Translations under genes and position numbers: made by a program
Assembly: GCA_903906325.1 (NCBI GenBank)
Contig: CAIVJV010000152.1
Span: 1-5,843, forward strand
DNA length: 5,843 nucleotides
Source of the DNA: an uncultured Gemmatimonadota bacterium
Lineage (GTDB): Bacteria; Gemmatimonadota; Gemmatimonadetes; Gemmatimonadales; Gemmatimonadaceae
Direction: 5' to 3'
Shown here: piece by piece, positions 1-5,843 of the stretch
Layout of the letters: each line of letters opens with the position of its first letter
Position numbering within the stretch: position 1 is the stretch's first letter
The notes under the pieces: model-generated
The model's database searches: none
What the model saw: only the letters and a program-made list of their open reading frames with translations
What the model was told of the DNA's origin: nothing

Positions 1-2669
1 GGACCGGCCGCCCGCTCACCTCGGTGACGGGGACACCGTTCAGTGCGCAGGCCGCGCAGATCACAGGGGATTCGCGCCATGTGGTCTTCCTCCGCTACCC
101 GGAGAAGGCGGCGATGGATTCGGCCCGGATCAAGAAGGTGCGGCCCGCTGATCAGCCGAAGAACGCGCTGGCGATCCTCACCCTCGGGACCGGGGCGGTG
201 ACGACGGTCGCGAAGGTGCGCGGCTTCCAGCTGGCGCGGGACGGGGGCCGATTCGTGTTCTACCAGACGGAGGTCGACTCCGCGGCCAACGGGGCGGCCA
301 GCGGGGCGGCCAGCGGGGCGCGGGCTGGCGCATCGGCGCGCGGCGGAACGGCCGCTGCCAACACGACGGGCGCCGCCGATTCGGCGAGCAAGAAGCCCAA
401 GAAGGACACCGGGGCCCCGCTCGTCCTGCGCGACCTCGCGTCAGGGCAGGAGACCCGCATCGAGGGCGTGACCGGCTATGTGGTCGATCGCGGCGAGCGG
501 CTCGTGGTCTACGCGGTGGCGGGGGCGGACTCCCTGAAGGTCGATGGCGTCTACGTCCGTGATCTCGCGACGGGCGCCGTGACCCCGCTCAAGACCGGGA
601 CGGGGAACTATCGGGCCCTGGCACTCGACGAGGCGGGGACGCAGGTCGCGTTCGTGACCGATGCCGATGAGTTCGCCACCGCGGAGAAGCCGCGGATGGC
701 GCTCTACCATGCGGCGCTCACCGGGTCGCGCGCCCGTCCGGGGCCCCAGGCCGCAACGCTCGCGGTGGCCCCGACCGCCGTCGGCGACGGGCTGCGCATC
801 GCGGACCGTGGGGTCGACTTCGTGAAGTCGGGCGCCGTCGTTCGCTTCGGGATCGCGAAGGTGCTCCCGGACTCGATCCCGGCGGATTCGCTCGCGGACA
901 AGGCGATCGTCGATCTCTGGCACTGGCAGGATGCGCGCCCGCAGCCGATGCAGCGCCTCCAGGCCGGGCAGGATCGGAATCGGAGCTGGGTGGCGGTCTA
1001 CCATGTGGGGACCAAGCAGATGCGTCGCCTCGGGAGCGACTCGCTCCCACAGGTCACCGTCTCCGACGATGGTCGCACCGCCGTCGCCTCCACGGATGTG
1101 CCGTATGAGCAGGACGCCATCCGCGGGGAGGATGGGGTCGATGTCCATGTGATCAATGCGGTGACGGGGGCCGCGCGGCAGATCGCCACCAAGGTGCGGG
1201 GCGCGGGCCAGCTCTCGCCCGCCGCCAAGTTCGTGACCTGGTGGGAGGCCGGCCGCTACCGTGTGCATGAGGTCGCGACCGGGCGCACGCGCGATCTCAC
1301 GTCGGGCATCACGGGGATCCGGTTCGAGAACGAGGAGCACGACACGCCGAGCGAGCCGGGGCCCTACGGGCTGGGCGGGTGGACCACCAACGACGCCCGC
1401 GTGCTCGTCTACGACCGCTACGACATCTGGGAGGTCGATCCCCTCGGCGTGGCCGCGCCGCGCGTCCTCACCGATAGCGTGGGCCGCCGGGAGCAGCTGA
1501 CCTTCCGGGCCGTCCCGCCGGAGGCGGAGGTCCGCGCCTTCGATCCCGCGGCGCCGCTCACCCTCCGTGCCTTCGACAACGTCTCCAAGGCGGCGGGGTT
1601 CTATCGCGAGCGCCTCGGCGTCACCAGTGCGCCCGAGCGGATCGTGATGGCGCCCAAGAGCTGGCCCGTCTACGAGAAGGCGCGCCGCGCCGAGCAGGTC
1701 CTGGTGGCGCGGGCCGACTACCGCGAGTTCCCCGATCTCTGGACGGGGCGCTCCCTCGAGCAGCTCACCAAGATCAGCGACGCGATGCCGGAGCAGGCGG
1801 GCTATCGGTGGGGGAATGTCGAGCTGGTGCAATGGGCCAACCTCGACGGCGTCCCGATGGAAGGGCTCCTCTTCACACCGGAGGGGTTCGACTCCACGAA
1901 GGCATACCCGATGGTGACGTATTTCTACGAGCAGCTCTCCGACGGCCTGCACAGCTACGTGCGGCCCGCCGGCCGGAACACCATCAATCCGGTGGTCTAT
2001 ACCTCGCTCGGCTACCTCGTCTTCATGCCGAACATCCACTACACCCCGGGCTATCCGGGCCCCAGCGCGGTGAAGTCGATCGTGCCGGGGGTGCAGTCGC
2101 TGATCGCGCGCGGGATCGCCGATCCCAAGCGGCAGGGGATCTCCGGGCAGTCGTGGGGTGGGTATCAGACCGCCTATGTGATCACCCAGACCTCGCTCTT
2201 CGCCGCCGCCGTCCCGAACGCCACGGTGGTCAACATGACCTCGGCGTACGGCGGGATCCGGTGGGAGAGCGGGGTGGAGCGCGCGATCGTCAACTATGAG
2301 CGCGGCCAGAGCCGGATCGGGGGCTCGCTCTGGGAGTACCCCGAGCGGTATCTGGAGAACTCGCCCCTCTTCTTCCTCGATCGGGTCACGACGCCGGTGC
2401 TGTTCATGGCGAACGACAACGACGGGGCCGTGCCGTGGTACCAGGGGATCGAGTATTTCGTCGCGATGCGTCGGCTCGGGAAAGAGGCGTACATGCTCAA
2501 CTACAACGGGGACGCCCACAACCCGCGGAAGTACGCCAACCAGAAGGACGTCGATCGGCGCATGCAGGAGTTCTTCGCCGCCAAGCTCCTCGGGGCGCCG
2601 GCGCCCGACTGGATGCAGCGGGGGATCCCCTTCCTCGAGAAGGGGCGGGATCAGCTCGGGCGGCCGTAG
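1..2669 (+). CDS. S9-family serine peptidase (prolyl oligopeptidase superfamily), N-terminus cut by window edge
   Basis: This is a serine peptidase of the prolyl oligopeptidase superfamily, which cleaves short peptides; bacterial members are often exported, but the N-terminus that would show a signal peptide is outside the window. The frame is open from position 3 with no stop, so the GTG at 24 is probably internal; residue numbers below count from it. About residues 1-600 are WD/propeller-like beta repeats with recurring short dipeptide-rich strands. The C-terminal alpha/beta hydrolase domain starts near residue 604. It carries the nucleophile elbow GQSWGGYQT with Ser710 (codon at 2151), a probable catalytic Asp800 in NDGAVPW (codon 2421; Asp798 is the alternative), and His832 in GDAHNPRK (codon 2517), so the Ser-Asp-His triad looks intact. 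The C-terminus is complete and ends in the family-typical APAPDWM...GIPFLEK region. Residues 87-127 are a low-complexity Ala/Gly/Ser then Lys-rich insertion. speA follows 31 bases downstream on the same strand. Exact substrate cannot be told. Confidence 0.93.
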   Translation, partial: TGRPLTSVTGTPFSAQAAQITGDSRHVVFLRYPEKAAMDSARIKKVRPADQPKNALAILTLGTGAVTTVAKVRGFQLARDGGRFVFYQTEVDSAANGAASGAASGARAGASARGGTAAANTTGAADSASKKPKKDTGAPLVLRDLASGQETRIEGVTGYVVDRGERLVVYAVAGADSLKVDGVYVRDLATGAVTPLKTGTGNYRALALDEAGTQVAFVTDADEFATAEKPRMALYHAALTGSRARPGPQAATLAVAPTAVGDGLRIADRGVDFVKSGAVVRFGIAKVLPDSIPADSLADKAIVDLWHWQDARPQPMQRLQAGQDRNRSWVAVYHVGTKQMRRLGSDSLPQVTVSDDGRTAVASTDVPYEQDAIRGEDGVDVHVINAVTGAARQIATKVRGAGQLSPAAKFVTWWEAGRYRVHEVATGRTRDLTSGITGIRFENEEHDTPSEPGPYGLGGWTTNDARVLVYDRYDIWEVDPLGVAAPRVLTDSVGRREQLTFRAVPPEAEVRAFDPAAPLTLRAFDNVSKAAGFYRERLGVTSAPERIVMAPKSWPVYEKARRAEQVLVARADYREFPDLWTGRSLEQLTKISDAMPEQAGYRWGNVELVQWANLDGVPMEGLLFTPEGFDSTKAYPMVTYFYEQLSDGLHSYVRPAGRNTINPVVYTSLGYLVFMPNIHYTPGYPGPSAVKSIVPGVQSLIARGIADPKRQGISGQSWGGYQTAYVITQTSLFAAAVPNATVVNMTSAYGGIRWESGVERAIVNYERGQSRIGGSLWEYPERYLENSPLFFLDRVTTPVLFMANDNDGAVPWYQGIEYFVAMRRLGKEAYMLNYNGDAHNPRKYANQKDVDRRMQEFFAAKLLGAPAPDWMQRGIPFLEKGRDQLGRP
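282..317 (+). repeat. 12-bp in-frame tandem repeat, three copies
   Basis: Three consecutive 12-base units (282-293, 294-305, 306-317) share the form GCGGCCARCGGG; copies two and three are identical and copy one differs at one base. The unit is a multiple of three, so it encodes AANG-AASG-AASG without breaking the frame. It starts a longer low-complexity stretch that runs to about position 407 and ends in the Lys-rich KKPKKD. The site lies inside the beta-propeller half of the S9 peptidase, probably in a surface loop, where length changes would be tolerated. Confidence 0.85.
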
Positions 2670-2689
2670 CCCCCACCCGGGGAGGGCCC

Positions 2690-2697
2690 TACTTTTC
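2690..2697 (+). promoter_or_regulatory. Possible -10/-7-like promoter element directly before speA
   Basis: The AT-rich octamer TACTTTTC stands out in GC-rich surroundings, starting 11 bases before the speA ATG. It fits TAnnnT of a general -10 box and matches seven of eight positions of the Bacteroidota -7 consensus TAnnTTTG. Transcription from it would begin at or next to the ATG, giving a leaderless mRNA. The only purine-rich Shine-Dalgarno candidate, GGAGG at 2681-2685, leaves a 15-base spacer, which is too long to be a normal ribosome binding site. I see no convincing -35 or -33 element, so this is a weak call; speA may instead be read through from the peptidase gene. Confidence 0.3.
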
Positions 2698-2700
2698 GGG

Positions 2701-4680
2701 ATGACCTCTCTACCTCGTCCCGAGACGGTGCCGTCGACCGCGCCTGAGGCGCCGTCCACGGCACCGCGTGCGTGGAGCATCGACGCCGCGCGTGCGTTGT
2801 ACCAGATTGAGGGCTGGGGCGCCGGCTTCTTCGACATCAGCCCGGCGGGGCGCGTCATCGTCCGGCCCGACGAGGCCCGGCCGGAGCAGACGCTCGACCT
2901 CTATGAGCTCGCCCATGACCTCGAGGCGCAGGGGCTCGCCCTCCCGGTCCTCCTCCGCTTCTCCGACATCCTGAAGTCCCGGATCGAGACGCTGCACGCG
3001 CGCTTCGCGAGCGCGATCGAGGAATTCCAGTACACGGGGAGCTACACCACGGTCTATCCGATCAAGGTCAATCAGCAGCGGCATGTGGTGGAGGAGATCG
3101 TCGAGTTCGGCCAGGCCACGGGGGTCGGGCTCGAGTGCGGGAGCAAGCCCGAGCTCCAGGCGGTGCTCGCCCTCACCGATCGCACCGATCACCTGATCAT
3201 CTGCAACGGCTACAAGGACGAGGAGTTCATGCGGCTCGCCCTCATGGGGCAGCGCCTCGGCCATACGGTGATCATCGTCATCGAGCAGGTGAGCGAGCTC
3301 GACGTGCTCGAGCAGGTCGCCACCGAGATGGGGATCGACCCCACCATCGGGGTGCGCATCAAGCTCTCGAGCGAGGGCTCGGGCCGGTGGGCGCAGTCGG
3401 GCGGCGAGAAATCCAAGTTCGGCCTCACCTCGGCGCAGCTCATGCAGGTGATCGATCGCCTTACCTCGTCGAACCGCGCCCACTGGTTGCAGCTCATCCA
3501 CTTCCATCTGGGCTCGCAGATCACCGACATCCGCTTCATCAAGCGGGGGCTTCAGGAGGTCAGCCGGTTCTATGTGGAGCTGCGGCGCCTCGGGCTCGGG
3601 ATCCGCTGGGTCGATGTCGGTGGCGGGCTCGGCGTCGACTACGATGGGTCACAGTCCACGGCGCAGGCCTCGATGAACTACTCCATGACGGAGTACGCCA
3701 ACGACGTCGTCTACACGTTGGCCGAGACCTGTCGGGAGGAGGAGCTCCCGATGCCTGGCATCATCTCGGAGTCGGGGCGGGCGCTGACGGCGCACCACGC
3801 CCTCCTGCTCCTCAGCGTGATCGACGTGGAGTCGGCGGCGGAGCCGACCCCTCCGGCGCTCACCGAGGACGATCACCAGCTCCTCCATGAGATGGCGGAG
3901 GACCTCAAGACCCTCTCGCGTAAGAACGTGGCGATGCGGCGCATCCGCGAGATCTTCCACGATGCGACCTTCGACAAGGAGCGCGCCCAGCAGCTCTTCA
4001 ACTCGGGCGTGCTCTCGCTCCGCGAGCGGGCGATGGCGGAGACCTTCTACCTCTGCACGCTCAACGTCGTGGCACGGCTCGCCGAGGGGAAGCGGGATCG
4101 GTTCGAGGACATCGTCGGGGACCTCGATGCCGCGCTCATTGACCGCTACTTCGCCAACTTCTCGCTCTTCCAGTCGCTCCCGGACAATTGGGCGATCGAC
4201 CAGCTCTTCCCGATCATGCCGATCCATCGGCTCGACGAGGAGCCGACGCGTCGGGGGACGATCCAGGACGTGACCTGCGACTCGGACGGGAAGATCGACC
4301 GCTTCATCGGGGGACGCGACGGACGGCCCTCACTGCCGCTGCATGTCTTCCGTGACGGGGATGCCTACATCCTGGGGATCTTCCTGACGGGAGCGTATCA
4401 GGAGATCCTCGGCGATCTGCATAACCTCTTCGGGGATACCAATGCGGTGCATGTGCGCATCGCCGATGGGGGCTACGAGCTCACCCACCTCGTGCACGGC
4501 GATACCGTGACCGAGGTCCTGAACTACGTGCAGTTCCGGGCGTCGGACCTCCTCGCGACCTTCCGCCGCAAGGTGCAAGGGGCGAAGGGGATCGGGCGCG
4601 AGGAGGCGAATCGCTTCATCGCGGAGTATGTCGCGGGGCTCGAGGGGTACACCTACCTCGAGGGCGAGGCCGCGCGCTGA
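2701..4680 (+). CDS. speA: Biosynthetic arginine decarboxylase SpeA (659 aa)
   Basis: The enzyme is PLP-dependent and decarboxylates L-arginine to agmatine, the first step of the agmatine route to putrescine and spermidine; it acts in the cytosol and belongs to the alanine-racemase-fold decarboxylases (Orn/DAP/Arg decarboxylase group 2). Its 659 residues match E. coli SpeA (658). Motifs appear in the expected order: VYPIKVNQQ with the Schiff-base Lys122; GLECGSKPEL (143-152); GGEKSKFGL (234-242); HFHLGSQ (267-273); the glycine-rich VGGGLGVDYDG (306-316); ESGRA (357-361); a helical insertion about 375-500; NFSLFQSLPD (486-495); CDSDG with the catalytic Cys526; and GAYQEILGDLHNLFGD (564-579). 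The ATG at 2701 is chosen because family similarity begins near residue 25 and the frame upstream overlaps the peptidase gene. Residues 1-24 are a Pro/Thr/Ser-rich leader with PSTAP twice, unlike the E. coli N-terminus. No speB or other agmatine-consuming gene is nearby. Confidence 0.96.
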   Translation: MTSLPRPETVPSTAPEAPSTAPRAWSIDAARALYQIEGWGAGFFDISPAGRVIVRPDEARPEQTLDLYELAHDLEAQGLALPVLLRFSDILKSRIETLHARFASAIEEFQYTGSYTTVYPIKVNQQRHVVEEIVEFGQATGVGLECGSKPELQAVLALTDRTDHLIICNGYKDEEFMRLALMGQRLGHTVIIVIEQVSELDVLEQVATEMGIDPTIGVRIKLSSEGSGRWAQSGGEKSKFGLTSAQLMQVIDRLTSSNRAHWLQLIHFHLGSQITDIRFIKRGLQEVSRFYVELRRLGLGIRWVDVGGGLGVDYDGSQSTAQASMNYSMTEYANDVVYTLAETCREEELPMPGIISESGRALTAHHALLLLSVIDVESAAEPTPPALTEDDHQLLHEMAEDLKTLSRKNVAMRRIREIFHDATFDKERAQQLFNSGVLSLRERAMAETFYLCTLNVVARLAEGKRDRFEDIVGDLDAALIDRYFANFSLFQSLPDNWAIDQLFPIMPIHRLDEEPTRRGTIQDVTCDSDGKIDRFIGGRDGRPSLPLHVFRDGDAYILGIFLTGAYQEILGDLHNLFGDTNAVHVRIADGGYELTHLVHGDTVTEVLNYVQFRASDLLATFRRKVQGAKGIGREEANRFIAEYVAGLEGYTYLEGEAAR

Positions 4681-4703
4681 GGGCGATCCCGCCAGCCTGA
4701 TGC

Positions 4704-4737
4704 ACGAAGGGGCCGCCCTGCTGGGCGGCCCCTTCGT
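4704..4737. terminator. Bidirectional hairpin terminator between convergent speA and sodA
   Basis: A perfect 15-bp stem pairs 4704-4718 with 4723-4737 around the four-base loop TGCT. The stem is GC-rich at its tip and ends in ACGAA/TTCGT at its base. It lies exactly 23 bases after the speA stop and 23 bases after the sodA stop, as expected for one hairpin shared by two convergent units. Neither side has a real U-tract (TCGTTCC on the plus strand, GCATCAGG on the minus), so termination may rely on the hairpin itself or on Rho. Confidence 0.75.
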
Positions 4738-4760
4738 CGTTCCGTGAGAACCGACGGCGT

Positions 4761-5369
4761 TTACCGCGCGTCGTAGCGCGCCGCCACCGCGCCCCAGTTG
4801 ACCACATTCCACCAGGCGTCGATGTAGTCGGGGCGGCGGTTCTGGTAGCGGAGGTAGTAGGCATGCTCCCAGACGTCGAGCCCGAGGATCGCATGCCGCC
4901 CTTCCATGAGGGGATTGTCCTGGTTCGGTGAGCTCTCGATGGTCACCGTCCCGTCCTTCGCCGCGACGAGCCAGGCCCAGCCAGAGCCGAAGCGGCCCAC
5001 CGCGGCGGCCTTGAAGGCGTCGCGAAACTTCGCGAAGTCCCCGAAGGCGGCGTCGATGGCCTTCGCCACCGCGCCCGTCGGGGCCCCGCCGGCGTTCGGC
5101 GCCATCAGCTCCCAGAAGAGGGAGTGGTTCCAGTGCCCGCCGCCGTTGTTGCGCACCGCGGTCCGCACGCTCTCCGGCACCTTGGTGATGTCGCGGCAGA
5201 GCTGCTCAAGGCTCCAGGCGGCGAGCTCGGGGGCCTTCTCGACGGCCGCGTTGAGATTGGTGACGTACGCCTGATGATGCTTGCCGTGATGGATCTGCAT
5301 CGTCTGCGTGTCGACGTGCGGCTCGAGGGCCTCGGGGGCGTAGGGGAGGGCAGGGAGTGTGAAGGGCAT
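4761..5369 (-). CDS. sodA: Superoxide dismutase, Mn-type (Fe/Mn family), 202 aa
   Basis: This enzyme disproportionates superoxide to hydrogen peroxide and oxygen. There is no signal peptide, so it is cytosolic. It covers the whole Fe/Mn SOD family: an N-terminal helical hairpin (about 1-90) and the C-terminal alpha/beta domain. The four metal ligands can be placed at His27 (MQIHHGKHH), His82 (NHSLFW), Asp165 and His169 (signature DVWEHAYY); the gateway Tyr35 is also present. The Mn-type rather than Fe-type outer-sphere pattern is indicated by GGGHWNH (75-82) and by Gln150 in NQDNP; cambialistic use of iron cannot be excluded from sequence. The ATG at 5369 gives the normal start MPFTLPALPY. 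The 23 bases before it hold no Shine-Dalgarno-like purine run. It lies directly downstream of the dedA-like gene on the same strand and is probably cotranscribed with it, ending at the shared hairpin. Confidence 0.96.
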   Translation of the reverse strand: MPFTLPALPYAPEALEPHVDTQTMQIHHGKHHQAYVTNLNAAVEKAPELAAWSLEQLCRDITKVPESVRTAVRNNGGGHWNHSLFWELMAPNAGGAPTGAVAKAIDAAFGDFAKFRDAFKAAAVGRFGSGWAWLVAAKDGTVTIESSPNQDNPLMEGRHAILGLDVWEHAYYLRYQNRRPDYIDAWWNVVNWGAVAARYDAR

Positions 5370-5380
5370 CGACCGGTACC

Positions 5381-5408
5381 AGGTGAGAGGTGTCAGGTGA
5401 GAGAGGAC
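5381..5408. repeat. Degenerate heptamer tandem repeat (AGGTGAG type)
   Basis: Read on the plus strand, the stretch divides into 7-base units: AGGTGAG (5381-5387), AGGTGTC (5388-5394), AGGTGAG (5395-5401) and a decayed AGAGGAC (5402-5408). The first and third units are identical and extend to a 9-base direct repeat, AGGTGAGAG, spaced 14 bases apart. The array spans the 3' end of the dedA-like gene, supplying its last codons and its TGA stop, and reaches to 11 bases before the sodA start codon. Function is unknown; it may be a remnant of an intergenic repeat family or a regulatory site. Confidence 0.7.
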
Positions 5409-5843
5409 TTTCGGCTCCTGATCCAGCCGATGATCCCCGGCAGGATCGAGACGACGATGATGCCGATGATCAGCTTCTCCACGTGGGCCTCGAGGCCCGG
5501 GACGAGTCGGACCACGTAGTACCCGGTCAGCAGCATCGACCAGATCCAGAGCAGCCCGCCGATCACGTTGTAGAAGACGAACATCGGGTAGTGCATGCGG
5601 GCGGCACCCGCGACCACCGGGGCGAAGGTGCGCGCGAAGGGCATGAAGCGCGCGAGGATGATGGTCTTGCCGCCGTGCTTGTCGAAGAACTCGCGGGTCG
5701 AGAGCAGGTGATCGCGGCGGAAGAAGAAGGTCTGCTCGCGCTCGTAGAGCGCCTCGCCCGCGCGGCGGCCGAACGCGAAGCCGACCGCGTCGCCGGCGAT
5801 CGCCATGACCATGAGAATGGCGTTCATCGCGAGGAGGTTCCCC
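5393..5843 (-). CDS. DedA-family integral membrane protein, N-terminus beyond right edge
   Basis: DedA-family (SNARE-associated / VTT domain) proteins sit in the inner membrane and are tied to envelope homeostasis, proton-motive-force maintenance and, for some members, lipid-carrier flipping; the substrate here is not determinable. The frame stays open to the window edge (GNLLA precedes the Met at 5827), and full-length members are about 200-220 residues, so the first 60 or so are missing. Counting from that Met: a hydrophobic segment with GDAVGFAFGRRAG (12-24); the amphipathic link FFFRRDHLLSTREFFDKHGG; the family hallmark ARFMPFARTFAPVVAG (59-74) with Arg60 and Arg66, whose spacing matches the essential arginine pair of E. 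coli YqjA; then two hydrophobic stretches at about 82-105 and 118-136, and a basic tail RSRK. The TGA stop falls inside the heptamer repeat, 23 bases before the sodA start, suggesting a dedA-sodA transcription unit. Confidence 0.9.
   Translation of the reverse strand, partial: GNLLAMNAILMVMAIAGDAVGFAFGRRAGEALYEREQTFFFRRDHLLSTREFFDKHGGKTIILARFMPFARTFAPVVAGAARMHYPMFVFYNVIGGLLWIWSMLLTGYYVVRLVPGLEAHVEKLIIGIIVVSILPGIIGWIRSRKSSLT

Noticed and set aside
24..26. GTG as the true start of the peptidase
   Set aside because: The reading frame is open to the left edge, the protein starts mid-propeller without a signal peptide, and no ribosome binding site is visible, so the real start is probably outside the window.
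2296..2700. An upstream in-frame extension of speA into the peptidase gene
   Set aside because: The extension translates to an Arg/Ser/Thr-rich shadow of the peptidase catalytic domain. Family similarity begins just after the ATG at 2701 and the resulting length matches E. coli SpeA.
2670..2700. A terminator between the peptidase gene and speA
   Set aside because: Short C-runs and G-runs could pair weakly, but there is no clean stem-loop and no U-tract.
441..2858. An 805-codon open frame on the minus strand, antisense to the S9 peptidase
   Set aside because: It is a GC-rich mirror frame of a real gene: its translation is dominated by Arg, Gly, Pro, His and Asp, with no recognisable domain, while the plus strand encodes a clear peptidase with an intact catalytic triad.
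2710..3507. A 265-codon minus-strand open frame inside speA
   Set aside because: Its composition is that of a shadow frame (Leu, Arg, Asp, Glu, Gly-rich, no motifs), and it is fully covered by a well-supported gene.
5124..5519. A plus-strand open frame antisense to sodA and the dedA-like gene
   Set aside because: It runs across two well-supported minus-strand genes, has no family signature and no plausible initiation signals.

Overview
The window is compact, GC-rich bacterial chromosome with four protein genes and very little intergenic DNA. The gene families and GC-rich codon use, plus the style of the S9 peptidase (C-terminal catalytic domain ending in the GDAHNPRK / APAPDWM / GIPFLEK pattern I associate with FCB-group bacteria), suggest a member of the Gemmatimonadota or a relative. 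That assignment is an inference from family resemblance, not a search result.

Layout from left to right. (1) A plus-strand S9-family serine peptidase (prolyl oligopeptidase superfamily) fills positions 1-2669; its N-terminus lies off the left edge. (2) After a 31-base gap comes a full-length plus-strand biosynthetic arginine decarboxylase (speA, 2701-4680). (3) A strong 15-bp hairpin at 4704-4737 sits exactly midway between the speA stop and the convergent sodA stop, and probably serves both strands as a terminator. (4) On the minus strand, sodA (4761-5369) encodes a Mn-type superoxide dismutase. (5) Just upstream of it on the same strand is a DedA-family membrane protein (5393 to the right edge), truncated at its N-terminus by the window end. 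The 23-base gap between the dedA stop and the sodA start makes a dedA-sodA transcription unit likely.

The genes are ordinary housekeeping or stress functions: exported or periplasmic peptide hydrolysis, polyamine synthesis (arginine to agmatine), cytosolic superoxide detoxification, and a membrane protein linked to envelope homeostasis. They do not form an obvious pathway together. I see no mobile element, CRISPR array, RNA gene or defence locus, and nothing I would call a previously undescribed system. The more interesting details are small: a heptamer tandem repeat that overlaps the dedA stop and occupies the sodA leader; a -10/-7-like AT-rich box directly before the speA ATG, with no well-spaced Shine-Dalgarno sequence; and an in-frame 12-bp tandem repeat that builds an Ala/Gly/Ser-rich insertion in the peptidase propeller.
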